Shown here piece by piece: positions 1-6,361 of a stretch of DNA of 16,043 nucleotides (the first letter of the stretch is position 1; every line of letters starts with the position of its first letter). Below the pieces are notes generated by a model that ran no database searches, was not told the origin of the DNA, and saw only the letters and a list, made by a program, of their open reading frames with translations. The translations under genes were made by a program, and so were the position numbers. The DNA comes from Pseudomonadota bacterium (GTDB taxonomy: Bacteria; Pseudomonadota; Alphaproteobacteria; Rhizobiales; Rhizobiaceae): the NCBI GenBank assembly GCA_023416545.1, contig JAEZHO010000128.1, positions 1 through 16,043 of the forward strand, given 5' to 3'.

Positions 1-24
1 TCCTGACGGCCGATGAATAGTGAT

Positions 25-42
25 CGCGGCATGAATGCCGCG
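25..42. repeat. GC-rich hairpin upstream of the PiT gene
   Basis: The bases CGCGGCATGAATGCCGCG form two 8-base perfect inverted arms around GA, so in RNA a 7-bp stem with a TGAA loop is likely. It ends about a dozen bases before the purine-rich ribosome site of the PiT gene. No T-run follows on either strand, so it is not a classic intrinsic terminator. It could be the remains of a terminator for a gene left of the window, or a leader hairpin. Bases 1-67 otherwise show no supported gene. Confidence 0.35.
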
Positions 43-67
43 AACCTCCCTGGCCGAAGGAACCGTC

Positions 68-1573
68 ATGGCACAGCAGACCCCGCGCCTCGTCAAACAG
101 ACGCTGGACAAAGACCTCGACAAGATCAGTTCGGTCGAAGCTGCAACGCACTCCGTCTCCCGGCGTCTTGCGGGTCCGGGAATTGGACTGATCTTCCTGG
201 TGGCAGCAATGATGTTCGCGGCGGTGGCCGTGATCGACAGGCCGGGTGCGGTCGTCGTCATCGCCGCAGCCGCTGTCGGCGCCTACATGGCGCTGAACAT
301 CGGCGCGAACGACGTGACGAACAATGTCGGGCCCGCGGTCGGCGCCAAGGCGATGTCCATGGGCGTCGCCCTCTTCATCGCCGCGGTGTTCGAGACCGCC
401 GGCGCGATGATCGCAGGCGGCGACGTCGTCGAGACGATCTCCAAGGGCATTATCGACCCGGCCCAGTTCGAAAACGCCGACATGTTCATCTGGACGATGA
501 TGGCGGCGCTGCTGTCGTCTGCCCTGTGGGTCAATCTTGCGACCTGGATCGGCGCACCCGTCTCGACGACCCATGCGGTGGTGGGCGGCGTCGTCGGCGC
601 CGGCGTCGCGGCGGCGGGCGTGGGATCGGTCGACTGGACGCAGATGAGCGGGATCGCCGCCAGCTGGGTCATATCCCCTTTGATGGGCGGCGTCGTGGCG
701 GCGGGCTTCCTGGCCTTCATCAAGGAATTCATCATCTACCGCCATGACAAGATCGCCGCGGCGCGCCGTTGGGTCCCGGTTCTCATCGCTGTCATGGTCG
801 GCGCCTTTTCCGCCTATCTGGCGCTCAAGGGGCTTCGCCAGCTCGTCCACGTCTCCCTGCTGAACGCCTGCCTCGTCGGGCTGGTCGCGGGCGCCGCGGC
901 CTGGGCATCCAGCGTGCCCTTGATCCGCCGCCAGTCGCGCGGCCTCGAGAACCGCAACCAGTCTCTGCGCAAGCTCTTCCAGCTGCCGCTGATCTTCGCG
1001 GCGGCACTGCTGTCGTTTGCTCACGGCGCCAATGACGTCGCCAATGCGATCGGTCCGCTTTCCGCCATCGTCTCGGTCGCGCAGGGGAGCAGCGTCTCCG
1101 GAGCGGTCAGCATCCCGCTGTGGGTTATGGTCATCGGCGCCTTCGGCATTTCCGTCGGGCTTCTCCTCTTCGGACCGCGCCTGATCCGGCTCGTCGGCGA
1201 GCAGATCACCAAGCTCAATCCGATGCGGGCATTCTGCGTGTCGCTCTCGGCCGCGCTGACCGTCATCATCGCCTCCTGGCTCGGCTTGCCGGTAAGCTCC
1301 ACGCACATCGCCGTCGGGGCGGTGTTCGGGGTCGGCTTCTTCCGCGAGTGGTATACCCGCAACTCCAAGCGCCGCGTCGAGTACATGAGGATGAAGGCGG
1401 ACAAGTGGGAAATCGAGGAGCGCGCCGAGCGCAACGCCGAAGAACTGCGCCGCCGCTATCTCGTCCGTCGCTCGCACTTCATGACCATCGTCGCGGCCTG
1501 GGTCATCACCGTTCCCGCCGCAGGCGGCCTTGCAGCCATTCTCTATCTGGCTATGTCTTCGTTCTTCCTCTGA
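68..1573 (+). CDS. Inorganic phosphate transporter, PiT family (long form)
   Basis: This is an inner-membrane permease of the PiT/PHO-4 family, which moves phosphate (metal-phosphate in bacteria) with a cation gradient. Both halves of the inverted duplication are visible. The signature GANDV occurs near residues 79-83 (GANDVTNNVGP) and 320-324 (GANDVANAIGP), and each is followed by a PVS[ST]TH motif (about 164-169 and 408-413). Hydrophobic segments fill most of the protein. A polar N-terminal stretch of about 40 residues precedes the first membrane segment. A charged, probably helical region (about 428-470, rich in Arg, Glu and Lys) separates the core from a last membrane helix. At 501 residues it is longer than the roughly 330-residue rhizobial Pit. 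The ATG at 68 was chosen because GAAGGAA lies just upstream; an in-frame ATG at 35 has no such site. Sulfate or another oxyanion is a possible alternative substrate. Confidence 0.9.
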   Translation: MAQQTPRLVKQTLDKDLDKISSVEAATHSVSRRLAGPGIGLIFLVAAMMFAAVAVIDRPGAVVVIAAAAVGAYMALNIGANDVTNNVGPAVGAKAMSMGVALFIAAVFETAGAMIAGGDVVETISKGIIDPAQFENADMFIWTMMAALLSSALWVNLATWIGAPVSTTHAVVGGVVGAGVAAAGVGSVDWTQMSGIAASWVISPLMGGVVAAGFLAFIKEFIIYRHDKIAAARRWVPVLIAVMVGAFSAYLALKGLRQLVHVSLLNACLVGLVAGAAAWASSVPLIRRQSRGLENRNQSLRKLFQLPLIFAAALLSFAHGANDVANAIGPLSAIVSVAQGSSVSGAVSIPLWVMVIGAFGISVGLLLFGPRLIRLVGEQITKLNPMRAFCVSLSAALTVIIASWLGLPVSSTHIAVGAVFGVGFFREWYTRNSKRRVEYMRMKADKWEIEERAERNAEELRRRYLVRRSHFMTIVAAWVITVPAAGGLAAILYLAMSSFFL

Positions 1574-1585
1574 GGGTGAACGAGC

Positions 1586-2323
1586 ATGCGCGCCAACTTC
1601 CGAATGCAGCGGCTTTACGTGGCGGGCGACCTTTCGGCCGGCACCCGGGTTGAGGCCGGTCCGGAGCAGTTCAACTACCTCGCCAACGTGCTGCGGCTGA
1701 CGGATGGCGCCGAGATCCTCGTCTTCAACGGCCGTGACGGCGAATGGAGGGCAAGGCTCGCCTTCCCCTCCCGGAAGAAGCTGGTGATCGAATGCGCCGA
1801 ACAGACGCGTCCGCAACCTGCCGCCCCCGATCTCCACTACCTCTTCGCGCCGCTGAAGGTCGGCCGTCTCGACTACATGGTACAGAAGGCCGTCGAGATG
1901 GGCGCCGGACTGCTCCAGCCGGTGATGACGCAGCATGTGCAGGGAAAGATCACCAATCTCGACCGGCTGCAGGCAAACGCGATAGAAGCCGCGGAGCAAT
2001 GCGGAATACTGTCGGTCCCGCAGGTTACACCGCCCGGGAAGCTGCGTGACCTGCTCGACGAATGGCCGGCGGACCGGCGGATCATCTTTTGCGACGAAGG
2101 CGAGGAAAGCCAGAACCCCCTCCCCGCGCTGGAGGAATTGCGAGGCCAGCGCCTCGCTCTTCTCGTGGGACCCGAGGGAGGCTTTTCGGAAGAGGAGCGT
2201 GGGATGCTGCGCGGCCTCGACTTGGTCACTCCGATCCCGCTCGGCCCGCGCATCCTGCGGGCAGATACGGCCGCCGTCGCCGCGCTCGCCGTTATCCAGG
2301 CCACCATCGGCGACTGGCGATGA
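1586..2323 (+). CDS. rsmE: 16S rRNA (uracil(1498)-N(3))-methyltransferase RsmE
   Basis: RsmE methylates N3 of U1498 in 16S rRNA using S-adenosylmethionine, acting on the assembled 30S subunit in the cytoplasm. The 245-residue product has the usual family length. An N-terminal PUA-like part (about 1-75) includes a typical HYLANVLR-like stretch, here FNYLANVLRLTDG. A C-terminal SPOUT methyltransferase domain carries LLVGPEGGFSEEE (about 192-204) and LGPRILRADTA (219-229), which form the knotted cofactor site. The start lies 12 bp after the PiT stop, with GAGGG upstream, so it is probably co-transcribed with that gene, although the functions are unrelated. No intrinsic terminator is visible after it. 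Confidence 0.93.
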   Translation: MRANFRMQRLYVAGDLSAGTRVEAGPEQFNYLANVLRLTDGAEILVFNGRDGEWRARLAFPSRKKLVIECAEQTRPQPAAPDLHYLFAPLKVGRLDYMVQKAVEMGAGLLQPVMTQHVQGKITNLDRLQANAIEAAEQCGILSVPQVTPPGKLRDLLDEWPADRRIIFCDEGEESQNPLPALEELRGQRLALLVGPEGGFSEEERGMLRGLDLVTPIPLGPRILRADTAAVAALAVIQATIGDWR

Positions 2324-2335
2324 TACGCCGGCAAC

Positions 2336-2351
2336 GAATTTCATGAAATTC
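2336..2351. promoter_or_regulatory. Perfect 16-bp palindrome upstream of gshA
   Basis: GAATTTCATGAAATTC is a perfect palindrome lying 13 bp after the rsmE stop and about 95 bp before the gshA start. A partly repeated TGAAATCATCTTGAAAC follows directly, giving several TGAAA units in about 30 bp. The 2324-2446 gap is much more AT-rich than its surroundings at its left end, as expected for a promoter/operator zone. Binding of a dimeric repressor or activator is an inference; I do not recognise the motif. Confidence 0.4.
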
Positions 2352-2446
2352 TGAAATCATCTTGAAACAAATTCACTTGCGCGGCACATCAATCCGGTTC
2401 AAGCAGCCGGAAACGACAGCCCTGGCGGCTCTACAAGGTAATTTCC

Positions 2447-3820
2447 ATGGCCCGTGACACGATCGACCAGACACCCCTGAATTCGGTGTCCGAGCTTTCA
2501 GCCTACCTCGCAGGCGGCGCGCGTCCGGCCGACGAATTCCGGCTCGGCACCGAGCATGAGAAGTTTCCGTTCTTCACCAGGGACCACAGCCCCGTTCCCT
2601 ATGCGGGCGAGGCCAGCATCGCCGCGCTTCTGACGGGCATGCAGGCGCGACTGGGCTGGGATCCGATCATGGACGGCGACAACATCATCGGGCTTGCCGA
2701 ACCCACCGGCATGGGCGCGATCTCCATCGAGCCCGGCGGCCAGTTCGAGCTTTCCGGAGCGCCGCTCGAGACGGTCCACCAGACCTGCCAGGAATCCAAC
2801 CGGCATCTCGAGGTCCTGCGCGAGGTCGCCGAGCCGATGGGCATCGGCTTCCTCGGCATCGGCGGCAGCCCGAAATGGAGCCTGGCCGAGACGCCGAGGA
2901 TGCCGAAGTCGCGCTACGGGATCATGACCCGCTACATGCCCAAGGTCGGCACGCAGGGTCTCGACATGATGTATCGCACCTGCACGATCCAGGTGAACCT
3001 CGATTTCTCCTCCGAAGAGGACATGGCGCGCAAGATGCGGCTTTCGATGAAGCTGCAGCCGCTTGCAACGGCACTGTTTGCCTCCTCGCCCTTCACCGAA
3101 GGCAAGCCGAACGGGCTGCTTTCCTGGCGCGGCGACATCTGGCGCGACACCGACAACCAGCGTGCGGGCATTCTCCCGTTCGTCTTCAACGCCGACTTCG
3201 GCTTTGACGACTATGTCGAGTGGGCACTCGACGTGCCGATGTATTTCGTCGTTCGCGACGGCCGGTACCACGACTGCACCCATGTCACCTTCCGCCAGTT
3301 CATGAACGGCGCCCTCAAGGGCGAGATCGATGCCTGGGAGCCGACGCTCGGCGACTGGACCAACCACCTTTCCACGCTCTTTCCCGACGTCCGGCTGAAG
3401 CGCTTCCTTGAAATGCGCGGGGCCGATGGCGGTCCGTGGCGGCGCATCTGCGCGCTCCCGGCTTTCTGGGTCGGCCTCCTCTACGACCAGGGCGCGCTTG
3501 CCGCAGCTGAAGAATTGACGGCGGGGTGGACCTACGCGGATGTCCAGCAGCTTCGCGACAGCATTCCCGCCAGAGGGCTCAAGGCCGAGATCGCAGGACG
3601 GCCGCTGATGGAAATCGCCCGCGCGGTCGTCGCCATCTCGCGCGACGGCCTGGCATCCCGCAAGCGGCTGAATGGCGAGGGGCAGGACGAGACGGTATTC
3701 CTGAACCCGCTCGAGGAAGTGCTGGCGACAAGGGCAACACTGGCGGACGACCTGCTGACCCTTTACCACGGTCGCTGGCAGGAAAGCGTCGAGCCCGTAT
3801 TCGACGAGTACAAGTACTGA
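2447..3820 (+). CDS. gshA: Glutamate-cysteine ligase, plant/alphaproteobacterial type
   Basis: GshA makes gamma-glutamylcysteine from glutamate, cysteine and ATP, the first and limiting step of glutathione synthesis, in the cytoplasm. The 457-residue product matches the class shared by alphaproteobacteria and plants rather than the enterobacterial type. Visible motifs include FRLGTEHEKF (31-40) and the substrate-site stretch AISIEPGGQFELSGAP (91-106), then GFLGIGGSPKW and RYMPKVGTQGLDMMYRTCTIQVNLD. The C-terminus EYKY is family-like. The start follows an AAGG site about 8 bases upstream. A 123-bp gap with a palindrome separates it from rsmE, so it probably has its own promoter. No gshB is present in the window. 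Glutathione in rhizobia supports stress tolerance and symbiosis, which fits the nearby katA and oxyR. Confidence 0.95.
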   Translation: MARDTIDQTPLNSVSELSAYLAGGARPADEFRLGTEHEKFPFFTRDHSPVPYAGEASIAALLTGMQARLGWDPIMDGDNIIGLAEPTGMGAISIEPGGQFELSGAPLETVHQTCQESNRHLEVLREVAEPMGIGFLGIGGSPKWSLAETPRMPKSRYGIMTRYMPKVGTQGLDMMYRTCTIQVNLDFSSEEDMARKMRLSMKLQPLATALFASSPFTEGKPNGLLSWRGDIWRDTDNQRAGILPFVFNADFGFDDYVEWALDVPMYFVVRDGRYHDCTHVTFRQFMNGALKGEIDAWEPTLGDWTNHLSTLFPDVRLKRFLEMRGADGGPWRRICALPAFWVGLLYDQGALAAAEELTAGWTYADVQQLRDSIPARGLKAEIAGRPLMEIARAVVAISRDGLASRKRLNGEGQDETVFLNPLEEVLATRATLADDLLTLYHGRWQESVEPVFDEYKY

Positions 3821-3852
3821 TCGACCGCATTCCAAAAAGCGGTTTCCGTCGA
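3821..3852. repeat. Imperfect inverted repeat after gshA
   Basis: Directly after the gshA stop, TCGAC and CCGC arms are mirrored by GCGG and GTCGA, around an A-rich centre (ATTCCAAAAA). The wording, with CGCATTCC, AAAAGCGG and TTTCC, reminds me of short intergenic mosaic repeats common in rhizobia, but only a fragment would be present. It could also act as a weak transcript end for gshA. No T-run follows the stem. Confidence 0.25.
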
Positions 3853-3902
3853 TAAGTTTCGGGATATATTTGCCTATCGCGTCAACCCGAGAGGAATGCT
3901 CC

Positions 3903-4790
3903 ATGCTGCCACTGTTCGACATGATGCTGAAGGCGCAGAACGGTACCGCCATGGAGGCAATGGCGCGGCAGTTCAACCTTGCGCAGGAGCAGGTGGCACA
4001 GGCGATCGCAGCGCTGACGCCCGCCTTTTCCTCCGGCCTCAAGCGTACCGCCACTAACCCCTACGACTTCGGCACCCTGATGAACACGATGATGTCGGGC
4101 GCCTATGCGAAGTATTTCGAGGACCTGAGCAAGGCCTTCACGCCCCAGGGGATCGCGGACGGCAATGCCGTTCTGGACAAGCTCTTCGGGTCACCGGCGG
4201 TCGCGCGCGCCATCTCGGCGCAGGCGGCGCAACTGACCGGGCTCGGCCAGGACATGTTGCGCAACATGATGCCGGTTATGGCGGACATGATGATGGGCGG
4301 CATGTTCAAGCAGGCGACCGGGCAGATGCAGCAAGGCGGCGATATGTTCGCCTCCAGCCCGATGGGACAGATGACCCGGCAATGGCTGGAGAACCTCGGC
4401 CTCCAGCCGAAGCCGAGCCCTGCGGCCGCCCCGGCCGATCTCTTCGACAATCCCTTCATGCAGAGCATCCGCAGCGCATGGGGGCTGGACAAGGAGACCG
4501 CGGCGCCACGTCCCGCGGCAACGGTCGATCCGTTCGCCAACAACCCGTTCATGCAGGCGTTCCAGGAGATGATGACGGGCAAGCCCGGCACGACGGCGGC
4601 TCAAAAGGCCTCCGCGCAGACAGAAGCGAAGCCTGCGTCCAATCCCTATGCCGACGCGCTGGCCAGCATGTTCGACAGCGGGCTCGAGGTGCAGAAGGCC
4701 TATCAGAAGAGCATGGAATCGATCTTCGATACCTATCTGGGCGGCAAGCCCGCCGGAGAAGCCGCCGCGGCGGCGAAGAGCCCCAAATAA
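3903..4790 (+). CDS. DUF937 domain protein with Met-rich segment and NPFMQ repeats
   Basis: The function is unknown. The first 135 or so of 295 residues match the pattern of the DUF937/YidB-like family: an N-terminal MLPLFDMMLKAQNG, a helix with AMARQFNLAQEQVAQAIAALTPAF, a central GNAVLDKLFGSPAVARAISAQAAQLTG, then a hydrophobic glycine/methionine end. A methionine-dense stretch (about 118-158) follows. The C-terminal half is Ala/Pro-rich and carries DNPFMQ (about 182-187), NNPFMQ (213-218) and a weaker SNPYAD (247-252), spaced about 31-34 residues apart. The protein ends in a predicted helix, LEVQKAYQKSMESIFDTYL, that looks somewhat phasin-like. There is no signal peptide. The ATG at 3903 is preceded by GAGAGGAA; a TTG at 3870 is possible but lacks a site. 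The neighbours give no clear clue to its role. Confidence 0.8.
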   Translation: MLPLFDMMLKAQNGTAMEAMARQFNLAQEQVAQAIAALTPAFSSGLKRTATNPYDFGTLMNTMMSGAYAKYFEDLSKAFTPQGIADGNAVLDKLFGSPAVARAISAQAAQLTGLGQDMLRNMMPVMADMMMGGMFKQATGQMQQGGDMFASSPMGQMTRQWLENLGLQPKPSPAAAPADLFDNPFMQSIRSAWGLDKETAAPRPAATVDPFANNPFMQAFQEMMTGKPGTTAAQKASAQTEAKPASNPYADALASMFDSGLEVQKAYQKSMESIFDTYLGGKPAGEAAAAAKSPK

Positions 4791-4799
4791 ACCAGGCAT

Positions 4800-4830
4800 A
4801 AAAAAGCCCGGCCGGGAGACCGGGCCGGGC
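4800..4830 (-). terminator. Intrinsic terminator of the DUF1127 gene
   Basis: Arms GCCCGGCC and GGCCGGGC, extended inward by GG/CC around GAGA with one bulged G, are preceded on the plus strand by six A residues. Read on the minus strand, this is a GC stem followed by TTTTTT, about 40 bp after the DUF1127 stop. On the plus strand no T-run follows, so it suits the minus-strand transcript best, though it also lies 15 bp after the DUF937 gene. Confidence 0.8.
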
Positions 4831-4869
4831 AAGCGGCAGGGCTATTGGCTATCACCCTGCGGGGAAAAT

Positions 4870-5166
4870 TCAGATCCTCCGAAGCCGCTCGAACCTGACG
4901 ACCGCACGGCGGCGCGCAGACTCGGCCAGCAGGGCGGCGGGATCGTCGAAGAGGCGGGAGGCATGCGTCGCGGCGAAGACGTCGTGACGGCTCAGGCCGA
5001 TATCGTCGAGCTGGCGGTCGTCGAGCTCGTGAAGACGGTTGGACGCCCAGCGATTGCGCATCACGCGCCAGATCGTCGCCGCGAACGCAATGCTCGTGGT
5101 GTAGAGGCCGCGCGTCGCCGGCTGCGGCTTGGCGAGGTCGAGTTCAACAATCCGGGTCGTGCGCAT
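4870..5166 (-). CDS. DUF1127 (YjiS-like) small protein
   Basis: This is a 98-residue protein whose middle carries the DUF1127 pattern, WASNRLHELDDRQLDDIGLSRHDV. That domain is abundant in alphaproteobacteria, and small members have been linked to RNA turnover, phosphate/carbon metabolism and stress control. This one is longer than the 45-60-residue minimal type: it has about 40 residues before the domain, including a mildly hydrophobic TTSIAFAATIWRVM segment, and a basic tail ending RFERLRRI. The ATG at 5166 follows a strong GGAAGGAAAG site; longer in-frame starts upstream lack one. It is transcribed away from the LysR gene and has its own terminator. The basic arginine-rich ends would suit nucleic-acid binding, which is inference only. 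Confidence 0.85.
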   Translation of the reverse strand: MRTTRIVELDLAKPQPATRGLYTTSIAFAATIWRVMRNRWASNRLHELDDRQLDDIGLSRHDVFAATHASRLFDDPAALLAESARRRAVVRFERLRRI

Positions 5167-5298
5167 GATACTTTCCTTCCATCGGCACGAGGATAGCCGC
5201 CCCGTCCGCGAAACATGCGAACGGGTGGCCAATTTGCTACGGGCGAAGGGAGAAACACCCGATCTGATGAGTACAATTGCCATTTATTCTAAGCTCTA

Positions 5299-5327
5299 TT
5301 GATCAGTCCAACGAATGTTTCTAATGG
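5299..5327 (+). promoter_or_regulatory. Candidate promoter of the LrhA-like regulator gene
   Basis: TTGATC (5299-5304) and TAATGG (5322-5327) are separated by 17 bases, in an AT-rich part of the 192-bp gap between the DUF1127 and LysR genes. The predicted start of transcription would lie about 25 bases before the coding start. The match to -35/-10 consensus is moderate. I found no equally good pair for the divergent DUF1127 gene. Confidence 0.35.
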
Positions 5328-5358
5328 TTGCTATCAGCTACTCTGATGGATGGACGCC

Positions 5359-6309
5359 ATGACTGCTCCCCTCGATATCGACCAGCTTCACACTTTCCTC
5401 GCCATCGTCGACACCGGCAGCTTCACCAAGGCGGCGGACCGGGTGTTCAAGACGCAGTCGGCGGTCTCCATGCAGATGCGTCGCCTCGAGGAGAGGATCG
5501 GCAAACAGCTCTTCGCGAAAGACGGGCGCGGCAACCGGCTGACGACCGAGGGCGAGAAGCTCCTCAACTATGCCCGCCGCATCATCCGCCTGAACAACGA
5601 GGCTATTGCCGCCTTCGACGACAACCGGCTGGAAGGGACGCTGAGGATCGGCACGCCCGACGATTACGCGGACCGCTACATGCCGGAAATCATCGGTCGT
5701 TTCGCCAAGACCCACCCGAACGTCGAGCTCTATATCGTCTGCGAGAACTCAGCGAGCCTGGCGGAGCGGATGGCCCGCGGCGAGCTGGACATTGCGCTGG
5801 TGACCCATAACCCGCGGGCCCGCATGTCGGACGTGGTCCGTACCGAACCGCTCTGCTGGGTCGGATCGGCGAACCATCCGCTACGGGAGGGCGCGCCGGT
5901 ACCGCTCGCGGTCGGGCGCCGGGATTGCCTGTGGCGGCAGCTGGCATCCTCGGCGCTGGATGCGGACGGCCGGGAATACCAGATCCTGTTCACGAGCTGG
6001 TCGTCGACCGTGGTCGCGGCTGCAGTGCTTGCGGGGATGGCGGTTTCCGTCCTGCCGGAATCGGCGCTGCGCCCCGGCATGAAGGTGCTGACTTCCGGGG
6101 ATGGCTTCCCGCCGCTTCCGCCGGTGCAGATCGGCCTGATGAAGCGGCCGGGGCTGTCGCCCTCGCTGATGAACGCGATCACCGATCACATCGCCGCCTG
6201 CCTCGACAACATCTCGCCGGCGGTCGTTCCGGACGACCTGGATCCCGAGCCGAAGGGGATCGGCCGTTCGCTCAAGCTGCGGGCCGGCCAGATGGCGACC
6301 AGCTGGTAG
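5359..6309 (+). CDS. LysR-family transcriptional regulator, LrhA/PecT-like
   Basis: This is a DNA-binding regulator of 316 residues. The winged helix-turn-helix occupies about residues 6-65 (LHTFLAIVDTGSFTKAADRVFKTQSAVSMQMRRLEERIGKQLF, shown here only as a landmark: helix core SFTKAAD to QSAVSMQM). A LysR substrate-binding domain (about 92-290) follows, beginning LEGTLRIGTPDDYADRYMP. The stretches KTQSAVSMQMRRLEE, LLNYARRIIRLNNEA and TEPLCWVGSANHPL are typical of the LrhA/PecT branch, whose members control motility, exopolysaccharide or virulence genes elsewhere. The ligand is unknown. ATG 5359 has GGATGG upstream; ATG 5350 gives three extra residues and cannot be excluded. It is divergent from the DUF1127 gene and ends at a terminator shared with katA. 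Confidence 0.88.
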   Translation: MTAPLDIDQLHTFLAIVDTGSFTKAADRVFKTQSAVSMQMRRLEERIGKQLFAKDGRGNRLTTEGEKLLNYARRIIRLNNEAIAAFDDNRLEGTLRIGTPDDYADRYMPEIIGRFAKTHPNVELYIVCENSASLAERMARGELDIALVTHNPRARMSDVVRTEPLCWVGSANHPLREGAPVPLAVGRRDCLWRQLASSALDADGREYQILFTSWSSTVVAAAVLAGMAVSVLPESALRPGMKVLTSGDGFPPLPPVQIGLMKRPGLSPSLMNAITDHIAACLDNISPAVVPDDLDPEPKGIGRSLKLRAGQMATSW

Positions 6310-6315
6310 AACGAA

Positions 6316-6339
6316 AAACCGGGGCAGAAGCCCCGGTTT
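6316..6339. terminator. Bidirectional intrinsic terminator between LysR gene and katA
   Basis: Arms AAACCGGGGC and GCCCCGGTTT form a perfect 10-bp stem around the loop AGAA. On the plus strand TTT, then ATTTTT, follows the GC core; on the minus strand TTTTT follows. It lies 6 bp after the LysR stop and 22 bp from the katA stop, so it can end both convergent transcripts. Confidence 0.88.
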
Positions 6340-6361
6340 CATTTTTCACTCGATACCGATG

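Noticed and set aside
1994..2014. RsmE stretch EAAEQCGI, where an Arg might be expected after CG
   Set aside because: I considered a missing conserved residue, but I am not certain the Arg is invariant in alphaproteobacterial RsmE, and the SPOUT motifs are intact.
2498..4054. 518-codon open frame antisense to gshA
   Set aside because: It mirrors the codon structure of gshA, which has clear family motifs. Its translation is Arg/Ala/Gly-rich without recognisable domains; high GC codon bias explains the lack of stops.
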